From: Entrophospora sp. SA101
Taxonomy: Eukaryota; Glomeromycota; Glomeromycetes; Entrophosporales; Entrophosporaceae
Direction of reading: 5' to 3'
DNA length: 33,971 nucleotides
Assembly (NCBI GenBank): GCA_958430865.1
Contig: CAUDNR010003902.1
Location: forward strand, 10,629 to 44,599
Each line of letters opens with the position of its first letter. Position 1 is the stretch's first letter. Of the stretch, positions 11,660 through 21,170 are shown one piece after another. The position numbers and the translations under genes are program-made. A model generated the notes under the pieces. It saw nothing but the letters and a program-made list of their open reading frames with translations, was not told the DNA's origin and searched no databases.

Positions 11660-12716
11660 TTAAGATTCAAAATTAAGAGATAGACCAAATCGATGTACAT
11701 TCTCGTTCAAACGACTTGTATCAATATGTCCGCCCAAACCTAATTTGACACCTGGTCTAAGCTCTTGAGTATAGCCAAGTCCAAGACAACCAGAATTATC
11801 AATTTTAGCCTAAAATATCATTACAATAGATTGATTAGAACCAATGACATTTTTTGATATACATTTTTAGAAATAATAAATAAATTTCTATTATTTAATC
11901 ATTATCACCTTTACAAAAGAACGTCTATCCAAAGCATATTTTGCACCAAATTCCATTTTAACAGTGTTACTCTTGGAATTATCCCATGTAGCTTTAGCAC
12001 CAGCCTCGATGTCAGGTTGTACACGATGAAAATACAAAAATGTATAGTTAGACATTGAATTTGTTGCACGAAGAGTAACATTGTAATCAGGAGCGACATA
12101 TCCAGCAGCTATACCATAACGTGCAATTTTGCCTTCTGTCGCATCATATGAGGCATCACCACCAACCAAAAATCCTTCATGGCCAATCACAGTATCAGCT
12201 TGAAGAATGGGACCTTTGTCCACATCAAAATAAGCTTTAGAGTGCAAACCCGGTTGTTTAAATATCAAACCACCTCTAATATTTTTATTTCCAGACGAAG
12301 GTTGAAGACTTGATTGTAAATCAAACTTTAAACCTTTAGCAAGACTATTGTCGAGTTCAATTTGTGCTATCACATTATTTGATGTTGTCCATGTTTGAGT
12401 AAGCGTGACTCCTCGTTTTGGATAAACATATTTAGTTTTCAATTCACCAGCAATTGTTTGGTCTTTTGATTTTTTTGAACCAGAGAGTGTAAAAGTCTAA
12501 TAACAATATTAATAATGAATAAAAGTATACATATGAATCTATGCATGTAATTTTTTTTTTCAACATAGATAATAATAATCATCAAATCATACTTACAACA
12601 TTATTTGGAGCAGTATTTTTTACTTCAAGCTTATAGTCAAGTGGGAAATCTTTGCCAAACAAATCTGAAGCGGCTTTACCAATATCAGAGTAAGATACAG
12701 GAGTTGGGGCTGACAT
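11660..12716 (-). CDS. Mitochondrial outer-membrane porin (VDAC)
   Basis: A voltage-dependent anion channel, the beta-barrel pore for metabolites such as ATP/ADP in the mitochondrial outer membrane. Three exons on the minus strand: 12716-12597, 12496-11909 and 11809-11660. Donors are gtaagt and gtgata, acceptors ttag and tttag; all junctions are phase 0. The product is 285 residues, the usual VDAC length (about 283). The N-terminus MSAPTPVSYSDIGKAASDLF gives the amphipathic pore helix and the DxGKxAxDLxxK-type porin start; KGLKFDLQSSLQP and LGLGYTQELRPGVKLGLGG are typical porin strands, and the end LNENVHRFGLSLNFES closes the barrel. Fungal homologues are called POR1. The gene looks complete and constrained. 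No promoter motif is evident. Confidence 0.95.
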
Positions 12717-13204
12717 TTTTTTTGTAAATAAATAGACTTCAAATGAAATAAAAAAACTTTTAATATGTTTTTTTTAAAAATTGAAAATAATAATAATTTA
12801 TTAAAAATACTCGTTGTTCTATAAATTTTTTTCAAAAAGATCTTTATTATAAAAAAGATTTTGTGATAATTACAAAAATGCAAGATGATGCATTATAGTT
12901 GTACAGAAATTAAAATTAAATTCAGATGGTTATACAAAGTTTACCATCCAAAGCAAGACTTTGCTTATTTCATTTTTCACAAATAATAAAGCACATGATA
13001 AATGGCGAACTAAGTCAAAAATAAAAAATCAAAGTACTCATGTAGTCTTGTTTCTTTAAATATATATTTGGTTTTGGATAAACCCAAGTGGATAATTTGG
13101 ATGTCTTCCATGTTAATCTTTAATAGAATTATTACTCAGTCAAGTAAGGATATCTTTGCAAGGAATATAATCTAATATTGGGAACCTTTTACATTAACAT
13201 CTTC
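12717..13204. other. Intergenic, VDAC upstream region
   Basis: AT-rich sequence upstream of VDAC with A and T homopolymers near 12770 and 12800. No clear TATA box or other element could be assigned. No gene. Confidence 0.4.
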
Positions 13205-13460
13205 CAATTTTCATTAAATATTGCAGAAAAACAGGAGCTTTCTAGACACTGTAGGGTGGTGAACATTGATGAGTTCCATACTTCTTCAGTCTGTTCTTTG
13301 TGTGATGGATGGTTTGATAAGCATCAAAAATTCTGGTCTGTCAGAGTCTGCAATCAGTCTGTCTGACACATTGGAATTGAGATGTTAACGCTGCCCATAA
13401 CATAAGGAACATTTTTTTGCACACAAACACTTATAGAGAGAGACCTGATCCATTTATAAG
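13205..13460 (+). pseudogene. C-terminal relic of a Fanzor/TnpB-like nuclease
   Basis: The frame at about 13220-13363 reads VVNIDEFHTSSVCSLC and later RVCNQS, then a stop. One frame over, from about 13369, it reads THWN, a TGA stop, DVNAAHNIRNIFL and ERPDPFIR. Read together this is the TnpB/Fanzor C-terminus: an EFxTS strand, a CxxC...CxxC zinc ribbon, then the W-N-R-D-V-N-A-A-x-N-I motif that carries the last RuvC aspartate. Decay is visible: the fourth ribbon Cys is Ser, a frameshift separates ribbon from D motif, and TGA occupies the Arg position. The upstream nuclease body was not found, so this is a fragment. Fanzors are eukaryotic RNA-guided nucleases carried by transposons. Other TnpB-like zinc-ribbon transposases remain possible. 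Confidence 0.6.
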
Positions 13461-14014
13461 GGGGACTTACTGACCTCTCTGCTGCCATTTTAACTGTGGC
13501 AGGATATGTCTAGCTGGTGGCAGCAGCAGCAATGATGACTTTCTATGAAGCCACAATTAGCTATAGGGAGGATTTGGATCTTCCTGATAAGGTTTACTTG
13601 TTATTTTTGATCAGTAGAAATATGATTATCCTTAACAATTTTGTCCTTTTATATATGAAAGATAAAAACTTATTCAACAAAATCTTTCCAAATATTGATT
13701 TTTTAAAGACTTTTTTTCAAAAGTATTGTCTTCTCTTTTATTTGGATTTTCATAACTGTAATGTAGATTATTAACATATTAATATAAAAAAAAAATTATA
13801 GAAATAATAAATTATACAGTAACATTTAAATAAATTCACTGGGTGATAATATTAGTAAAAATGATAAATTATATTGAAAACATAGGTGGTAAAGTTTATC
13901 ATGTTGTTTAACTTGCTGCAACAATTCCCATTAGGATTTATTTACATATAAAAAAATTTTTTTTATTATTATGATCATGTAGATCTTCATGCTTACGAAA
14001 CAAATTCTTTAAAA
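13461..14014. other. Intergenic, no gene recognised
   Basis: 13461-13590 is less AT-rich and may be the tail of the nuclease-like element. It contains a short frame from 13517 (MAAAAMMTFYEATISYREDL) with no recognised family. From about 13600 the sequence is AT-rich up to the next gene. Confidence 0.35.
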
Positions 14015-15068
14015 ATGTCTTCAACTGACAGATATTTAATAAAGCCTTCCATTACATTACATCCAAAGGGTTCTTTAAAAGATCCATTTAATCAATTACA
14101 CTCTAAAAATTTCAACCAATTGTTTTCTTTTATAAAAACTTGTCAGAACAAAGAATTCTGGGATGAATTAAATGTCTTGGAAAAACTTTATTATAAGAAT
14201 AAGAATCAACATAAACGTTCTGAATATTTTCATAAAATAGTTGAGGTAATTTTAATTTATTTAGTAAATATTTATATATATATATATTAATGGAAATCAA
14301 ATAAAATAAAAGATAAGGAGAATTTTACATAGATTGAAGGAAATGAATTTTTATGAATCATTTTTACATTTTATTGCAATATTCTATGGAAAAGAAAAAT
14401 CTTTTGATATGTAAGTAATTAATATATATATGTACTTATATATATATCACATAATTAATTTTTTTGGGGGGGAAGAAATAAAATAGATGAAAGTAATTGG
14501 AATCATGTTCCATCACAGGAAATGGTATCTTATATACTCAATAGATTAATTGGTGGAACATTGTTAATGAATAAGGTAAAGAATATATATATTAATATGT
14601 GAATTTATATATGTATTATGATTTTTGGTATAATTATATTGTATTATATAGGCATTAGATTGTTATACTGATACATACAAGTAATAATAAATTAATTTAA
14701 TAATATTAATAGTATTTTAATAGTTATTAATTAAAATAATAAATTTTTTCATTGAAAATTAAAATAGTAGTTGTAATAAATTATTATGCTCAACAGAATT
14801 CATGCCATTTGCTTTAACATGTATGTCAGTGATTAGTAGATTAAATATTTTGACAAAAGTTTGGATTGAAGAAATAAAAATTTCTTATAAAATGTTGAGA
14901 AATTGGATTCAATATTTTCCAGTAAGTAAAATAAGTTTTTATTCACTCTTCACAAAAAAATTTAATTCACTAAGAGCTTTATAATTTTAGAATGATAATG
15001 ATGATTTATTAGATAATGAATTTCCTGATTCATTAGAAGAAATAAAATCAATTCAACAATCCCTTTAA
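14015..15068 (+). CDS. NEPRO/RMP1-type protein (RNase MRP-associated family)
   Basis: Six exons: 14015-14245, 14340-14410, 14476-14575, 14652-14680, 14768-14921 and 14991-15068. Together they give 663 nt and 220 residues with all phases closing. Residues 50-77 (ELNVLEKLYYKNKNQHKRSEYFHKI) carry the Y-K-N-K-N-Q-H-(K/R) motif that I associate with the NEPRO N-terminal domain and with yeast Rmp1, both linked to RNase MRP and rRNA processing in the nucleolus. Residues from about 155 (EFMPFALTCMSVISRLNIL) match the helix after it, and the acidic tail ends PDSLEEIKSIQQSL. Two introns (before exons 2 and 3) need AAG acceptors, so their exact ends are less certain. It lies tail-to-tail with the HIS5 pseudogene, 12 nt apart. 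Family assignment is from motif memory. Confidence 0.65.
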
Positions 15069-15079
15069 TGTTTTATTAA

Positions 15080-16190
15080 TGTGACATTATCCCAACTGTA
15101 ATTCTTTAAACATCCTTTTCACTTTCTCAATATCTCATCACAATCTCATGATTATCTGTCAATTCTTTGTATAGCCAATGGGCTTTTTCATTACTTGATT
15201 TTTTATAATTTTCATCTAATATTTGAACTAAAATAAAATTTGCATCATTGCTTCCTAATATTTTACCAATTCCTTTAATTTCCTTGATGGACTTTATAAT
15301 TTTAATTTTTTCATCTTTAATCTTCTTGGCTATTTTATATATTTTTATTTATATTTTCATCTGAAAATTCATTTAAAGCAACTTTTGATGTCAATGAATT
15401 TGTGTTATATGGAGCTTTTATGTTATTCATTAATTGAACAATTTTAGGATTAATCTAAAATATATATAAGAATCATAAGTAGGTGTATATATATGTATGC
15501 ATGTATACTATGTAATTTACCTAATTCTAGCCAGTACAAAACTTTTGCTTGAAGTTTGTATAATAAATTGGATAATCTTTCACCCAATCTACAAAACTTG
15601 CATTTTTACTTTTACCAACAAAATTGATATGTGTTTCATCAACTACAGCTATTCCATTTAAATTTGGATCTAAAATCAGTTTAACATCATCTTTAGGTAA
15701 TAATGTGCCAGTTGGATTTCCAGGTGAGCAAAGGAAAATTATTTTTATATTTTTATCTTGTTTTAAAGCTTTGGAAATCTATAAAATATGTACAATATAA
15801 TAATGGATTGATCTATTAATTATTGAAAAAAATTATTCAATAATCATCTCATCAGTCTTCAATTGAAATCATCCTTCCTCAAAGCTTGACAATTGCAACA
15901 TCATTTATATTTGCACTTATTAAATACATTCATTCCATATATTGGAGGCATAACCAATATTTATCTTTACTGGGTACACAAAAACTCTCATCAATTGTTG
16001 CCATATTACGAACTTTAATAGATATTCTTTAACCATAAATTGATTTGGATCTGGGCATCTATTCAATTCTTCATTACCACCATCCATCATTCCAAATGGA
16101 TTTTCATTGGCATCTAATAAAATTCCATTTGAATAATCATCTCTTGCATATCAATAAGTTTAAGTGAAGAATGTTAGGATGGACAATTGA
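15080..16190 (-). pseudogene. HIS5: Histidinol-phosphate aminotransferase (HIS5) pseudogene
   Basis: A broken copy of the PLP-dependent enzyme (EC 2.6.1.9) of histidine synthesis. Minus-strand pieces in order: VHPNILHLN and DDYSNGILLDANENPFG (about 16180-16090); ELNRCPDPNQ (about 16070); a scrambled part with VPSKDK and SANINDVAIV (about 15990-15880); IIFLCSPGNPTGTLLPKDDV (about 15750-15690), then IAVVDETHINF with the conserved Asp of the PLP pocket; INPKIVQLMNNIKAPYNTNS (about 15455-15390); IKGIGKILGSNDANFILVQI (about 15290-15220); and the end RITVG (about 15105). The G-x-GSDEAID segment and the PLP-lysine region (TLSKSFGLAG type) are lost or unrecognisable. Frameshifts and stops are frequent, yet intron-like segments remain (15830-15783 and 15515-15458 with gtaaat and ttttag ends). 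It is therefore a decayed genomic copy, not a retrocopy. Confidence 0.85.
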
Positions 16191-16363
16191 TTTGATGAAA
16201 TTTATTGCATTTTTTTTTTAAAGTCAAAAAAATCAATCAAAAAAATCAATCAGCTTACAAAATTGATTTATTAAATAAATACACAATGAGGCTTGATTTA
16301 ACTGATTTAGATTTAGGGCCCCTGAAAGATTTCATTGAAAATCATTTCCAGATATTTTTATTT
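16191..16363. other. Short AT-rich spacer
   Basis: The spacer upstream of the HIS5 pseudogene contains the tandem phrase aaaaaatcaatc at about 16226-16250. An open frame of 78 codons (16205-16441) runs through this and the next element and has no family resemblance. Confidence 0.35.
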
Positions 16364-16480
16364 GTTAGTGTCCAGGATTTTATGGTGCAAAATGGCAAAT
16401 TTTGCTGTGGACTTTTTCCTTTTGCAAATTTTGCAATTTAAAAGCATTAAATTCTCATCACTAACAAAATCCTGGACGCT
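16364..16480. repeat. Small inverted-repeat element (MITE-like)
   Basis: agtgtccaggatttt at 16367-16381 is matched by its inverted copy aaaatcctggacgct at 16466-16480 (14 of 15). A gttagtg/cactaac pair sits beside the arms. The sequence between holds two gcaaattttgc copies (about 16396 and 16425). The arms resemble Tc1/mariner terminal repeats, but no TA duplication could be fixed. Confidence 0.5.
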
Positions 16481-17673
16481 CTAATTCAGAGCTTCAGGAA
16501 AATCTTTGTTACATGAAAAAGTACCTAAAAAAAGAAAAATTTGTTGCTGGTGTTATTTAGGATGTAATAATAAATTAAAAGGCATTTATTAATTAATGGT
16601 TGTTTTACTCATTTATATATTATATTTAATTATTTATCAAATATTTATATCAATAGCATTAGCAGAACCTGATTTGTTATTAATATTGCAAGCATGCAAT
16701 CCAATGTTTCCTAATTAATAGGTTATTAATGTTCAACACACAGCCTACCTGCTGACTTACAGTCACTAGGATCTATTTAAATAATTATATCCCAAAGGCA
16801 TCCCCTTGAGATGTATCTGAATAATTGAAATGGTTCCCAACTAATAATTAAAGGTTGGTCAGACCATTTACCATTAGAAGGATTGGGGGTCAATCACACT
16901 GGGTTTATTAGTTATTTACAGTCAAAGACTATTTTATGTAAGGTTATATATTTATTAAGAGTTATTATTATGTTGTTATCAAGGTTGTTATCAACAATAT
17001 TAACAATTGATTAATTAATGATTATTATTAACTTGGTCTAAAGCCAAGTGTATTTATACCTCTTGGGCAGTACAAATAATGTGATATGTGCTACTCTACT
17101 CCCCAATAATATGCTTATCAACTAATTACTAATTCTAAATAAATATTTACATCAGATGAGTAGGTTAAATAAATATAAATATAGAAATATGAATAGGAAT
17201 AGTCTTTCATATGACACTGCGCAATGTGCGGCGTAGCCGTTACAATAATAATATTTAGCGCATCACATGACTTCCGTAGTAAATTCGTTCTAATTGGTCA
17301 ATATTAGATTTACTATCTCACAATAATTTTTATTTCTCATGTAAAAATAATAATGTGATAATTCAGAGTCAAAATCATTAATTTTTTATTTTTCATTTAA
17401 TTTTTACAATTTACAAATCTAACTATAATACTAACACTAATACCTATTTAAATTTATTAGTGAAAATTAAAATGAAATGCAATAGTTATTATTGTAAACT
17501 TCAACTGATTTCATTCAACAAAAACAAATATTTTACTTCAAAAATATTAAGTTTCATTGATTTTTTTAGTTCTTTTATGTTTTATTATACACATCCTTTT
17601 TTTTGATCAATGATTTGTATAAATTTTTAATTTGTTCATTGAATCTTCAGTAATAACAGCAGGCAAAAAATCT
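16481..17673. other. Intergenic, no gene recognised
   Basis: AT-rich sequence. The patch 16730-16910 is less AT-rich and could be an old repeat. A short CpG-containing stretch at 17215-17275 (gcgcaatgtgcggcgtagccg) stands out from its surroundings, but neither shows coding content I recognise. Confidence 0.35.
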
Positions 17674-17804
17674 TTATGGCTTTTGTATAAGAAGCTCTAC
17701 CTCTTGAGGTGTAGGTTTGTGGCATTTTGATTTTTCTACATTAGTTTCACTAATGTTCATTGGAGAAGGTGATTCTATTATACAAAACACTTGTTCTAAT
17801 TCTA

Positions 17805-18991
17805 CAGTGTGTAACAAATAATTGGAAAAAATAAAATGAATATTGTGGAACAACAACAGAACCAAAACAAACAAGTGATATCATGTTTTAAACATCATCA
17901 TTTATAAGATTCATTTTATTATAAATTAATATGGTATTCTTTCACCATTTTTTTCAATAACCAATTCACAACAATCTTTCATTGAGTTTATCAAATTAGT
18001 TAAAACATTAATTAGAATATTGTCCCATTCCTCCTTCATAAAACATTTTAATTTGTCACAGTTGTTTGACATCCTTCTTTCAACATTTTGTTTAACAATA
18101 CTCCAGAGGTTTTCAATGGGGTTAAGGTCAGGACTGTTGGATGGCCAGTCCATTAATTTTTCAGGAACATTTTCATTGAGAAATGCTCAGGCAGTTCTAC
18201 TGGTGTGTTTAGGATCATTGTCCTGTTGGAACCACCAAACATCCCTCAGCATCACATTGACCTCTGGAATATGATTTCTAAGTATATCCACATAAAAGCT
18301 AAAGCAAAAAAGATTCGTTTTTCCATTTACACAAAATCCACCCCATGCTAAAATTTTTGTTCTGTCTTTTGGCATACGACGAACTGGTTTCACACCTTTA
18401 TGCCAACGTTCCTGAACAATTGAAAGACTGTCTCATCAGTGAATAACGTTTTTGACCAGTCGTCATCTAAGTGTTTCCTTGCCCATTAAACTCCTTTCTC
18501 CTTGTAAACCATTGTTAGCATAAGGGTGGCTTGCAGGAGGCTTTTCTTATAACCATGATTAGATAAATGTCTCGAAATAGTCATGTGAGACACTTATATC
18601 CTTTTTCTGCTACTATGTTTACCAATGATCTTACGTATTTCTTCTGATAATCTGCCCGAATGAACGTGAAATATCCGCAGTAAATTTTTTTGGCTGACCA
18701 CCACCATCTTTATGCAAAATATAATTGTCTCCTTAAATTTTTTAATATTAAATATATAGTAGAAAGGGAAATCTTTGTCAGACCTCACACCCTGGTTCCA
18801 GAAATGTAATAGAGTCTGACATTGTCTTTCTTGGTCGGATGTAGACATTTTGATGTTAATTTTTTACAACAATTGAAAATTAATAAACCTAAAAAGTTTT
18901 GAAAGTGACGCGATGCAAATTGGGTTTAATTTGAGTACAAAACACGCATTTAAACAACGCGAACAATTTTCCAATTATTTTTGTTACACTG
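17805..18991 (-). mobile_element. Tc1/mariner-like transposon, 1187 bp
   Basis: Both ends are visible: CAGTGTGTAACAAATAATTG at 17805 and the inverted CAGTGTAACAAAAATAATTG ending at 18991, each flanked by TA (17803-17804 and 18992-18993), the Tc1/mariner target duplication. It encodes a broken transposase on the minus strand. It lies inside a coding sequence, and its 5' third was later duplicated with adjoining host sequence. Confidence 0.9.
17926..18848 (-). pseudogene. Tc1-type DDE transposase pseudogene
   Basis: Starts MSTSDQERQCQTLLHFWNQG at 18848 and continues with an N-terminal DNA-binding region (HSGRLSEEIRKIIGKHSSRK, then VSHMTISRHLSNHGYKKSLL in another frame). All catalytic boxes are recognisable: FTDETVFQLF (first Asp), WWFQQDNDPKHTS (second Asp, about 18245-18205) and WPSNSPDLNPIENLW (Glu, about 18150-18105), about 35 residues after the second Asp. 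The end is MKDCCELVIEKNGERIPY at 17926. Stops (for example after HTSRTA at about 18188) and frameshifts near 18600 and 18400 make it non-functional as it stands. About 300 aa when frames are followed, close to the usual Tc1 length of about 340. Confidence 0.9.
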
Positions 18992-19080
18992 TATATTCAT
19001 TTCATCAATAGGACCATCTTGATCTAGATTTGTCTCTACCACCTGCATCTCTTCTTCTGCCTCCACATAATTAGTTGATG
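18628..19080. repeat. Direct repeat, copy 1 (453 bp)
   Basis: Identical by eye to 19099-19551 (offset 471 bp). It spans the 5' third of the transposon (18628-18991) and 89 bp of host coding sequence (18992-19080). Confidence 0.92.
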
Positions 19081-19098
19081 AACTTCTAAAAAATATCA
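19081..19098. other. 18-bp templated spacer between the repeat copies
   Basis: Together with flanking bases, 19071-19099 (29 bp, core gaacttctaaaaaatatc) is the exact reverse complement of 19757-19785. The spacer itself is therefore a short inverted copy of downstream sequence inserted at the duplication junction. Confidence 0.9.
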
Positions 19099-19551
19099 AT
19101 CTTACGTATTTCTTCTGATAATCTGCCCGAATGAACGTGAAATATCCGCAGTAAATTTTTTTGGCTGACCACCACCATCTTTATGCAAAATATAATTGTC
19201 TCCTTAAATTTTTTAATATTAAATATATAGTAGAAAGGGAAATCTTTGTCAGACCTCACACCCTGGTTCCAGAAATGTAATAGAGTCTGACATTGTCTTT
19301 CTTGGTCGGATGTAGACATTTTGATGTTAATTTTTTACAACAATTGAAAATTAATAAACCTAAAAAGTTTTGAAAGTGACGCGATGCAAATTGGGTTTAA
19401 TTTGAGTACAAAACACGCATTTAAACAACGCGAACAATTTTCCAATTATTTTTGTTACACTGTATATTCATTTCATCAATAGGACCATCTTGATCTAGAT
19501 TTGTCTCTACCACCTGCATCTCTTCTTCTGCCTCCACATAATTAGTTGATG
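19099..19551. repeat. Direct repeat, copy 2 (453 bp)
   Basis: Second copy of 18628-19080, including a second transposon end at 19462 with its flanking TA and a second truncated start of the transposase (19319 down to 19099). It is continuous with the host coding remnant beyond 19552, so this copy keeps the original right-hand context. Confidence 0.92.
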
Positions 19552-20070
19552 TTCCAAGATCTTTTACCTTCAGTTGAAATTATGTCATGTCTTCTTCTCC
19601 CTTTAGTAGTTCGTTTTCAGTCAAATAAATATCTTATTTAACAATTTTTTCAAGGCGATTTATCCTTTTTCATAACATGTAAACATGAGATCATAAACCT
19701 CCTTTGTCAATTGGTTGGTGTTTTTGAACAAAATGGAATTCTGAGGTGAAGCATCTTTGATATTTTTTAGAAGTTCATCAACTAAATCTCCACATAGCTT
19801 GTCTACATTCATTCACAGCTCTTGCACTTCTGCTTACAACACTCTCATCAATAAATTCATCATGTAACATTAACATCCGCTCTCTTTTGGACTGGACTGT
19901 TTTGATAAGCTCTTTCAAATTATCAGAATTTTTTACTTACCCAGGGAGATTTTGCTTGACAAATTTGACGCCAAATATCTCAAGAGCTTCATTGTAAGTA
20001 AAAAATGATTTTCCTTGGTGAGGTTAATTGACCAGCAAATTGCAGTCATTGTTGAAGTTCTGGATTTCTG

Positions 20071-21170
20071 TTAACATGAATTAAAAAAATTATCATTATT
20101 TATTTAAAAAGTAGAAATAAAAAAAAAACAATAAATAAACAAATAAATTGTTTTATTATGAATGAATTTATTCAAGTATTACCTATATACCATAATCCCG
20201 GGTTGATTTTAGAGTTATGCTTGACTATTGAAAGTTGAGGATATACTTTCTTAATAAAAAATAGACAATTATAAATTTTTTCGTGTTATCATTTTTTTTA
20301 TTCTTTAAAAAATGCCTAACAATAGAATCAAACCCCATTCTAGTCATTATTTAAAGATATTAATTTGCAATTTTATTCAATTAAAAAAAATTTTTTTTTA
20401 TATACGTAGCAGACAAACCTTTATCAGACAGGAATCACGGGAACATAAATACTGATTATAAAATGTGTATACTATTTCTAGGCCAGACTTTTATTTTGCC
20501 GAAATATCTATAATAATGTGAAGTTTATTTCTCACGAGACAAATTATTGAACAAACGTAAGGGTCGCGTCAGTGAAACAAGTGGCAGAAAATAAAGAGGT
20601 TTGAGCTCTAAAGTAATACTACCGATTATTTATTTGCCTGTTGATCTCCCAAAACTCATAGAATCGGTCAAAACAATGAATATGTGAAAATTGCCATCTA
20701 AAAACTGAATAGCAACATTAATCTAACAATTTTCTATTTAAAAGTCTTGATGAGGAAAAATACAAAGATATGATTGATGCCATGGCAGAAATAAGTGAAT
20801 GAAAAATGAAGAATTCATTAAAACTGGGAACTGGTAGTTTTGATGTTTATGTTTTGAATAATGGAGCACTGGAAAAAAAGGTGATGGTTGTATAACGTAC
20901 TGTTGTAACAACATCAGATTCAGTTCTTTGGGTATTTGATGGAGGTGAGAATTTTGATCTCATAAACAATGAATGTATGAATCATCATGCATACTTTTTT
21001 TAAAGGATATTTCAAATATTTCATCATTACTTGTACACTTTTATTTCCTCATAAAGAACATTTAAATGCGAATTAATTATGATATAAATTATATGTGTAT
21101 GTATACATTATATATAAATTGAAAGATTTTAATATTTATATATATAATTTACCAAATCAATTTATTACTA
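20071..21170. other. Intergenic with a short coding-like relic
   Basis: Mostly AT-rich. At about 20740-20960 on + there is a coding-like stretch broken by stops (DEEKYKDMIDAMAEISE, then SLKLGTGSFDVYVLNNGALE and TSDSVLWVFDGGENFDLINN). I do not recognise it; it may be an old gene or transposon fragment. Confidence 0.35.

Larger units (their letters stand above)
17674..20070 (-). pseudogene. Unidentified coding sequence interrupted by a Tc1 element
   Basis: Minus-strand coding remnants occur on both sides of the transposon. Upstream part: FTYNEALEIFGVKFVKQNLPG (about 20010-19950), KNSDNLKELIKTVQSKRERM then LHDEFIDESVVSRSARAVNE (about 19935-19815), after a frameshift LVDELLKNIKDASPQNS (about 19790-19740), and EAEEEMQVVETNLDQDGPID (about 19535-19475). 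Downstream part: ELEQVFCIIESPSPMNISET to LLIQKP, stop at 17674. Removing the transposon and one TA joins them in frame as DEMNI-ELEQV. Several stops and at least one frameshift mean it is probably dead. A GGGTAAGT at about 19950 may be a true intron donor. Composition suggests helical or coiled-coil segments; family not recognised. Confidence 0.55.

Noticed and set aside
13517..13774. 85-codon frame after the Fanzor-like relic
   Set aside because: It begins in possible element sequence and runs into AT-rich DNA. No conserved motif and no continuity with the relic.
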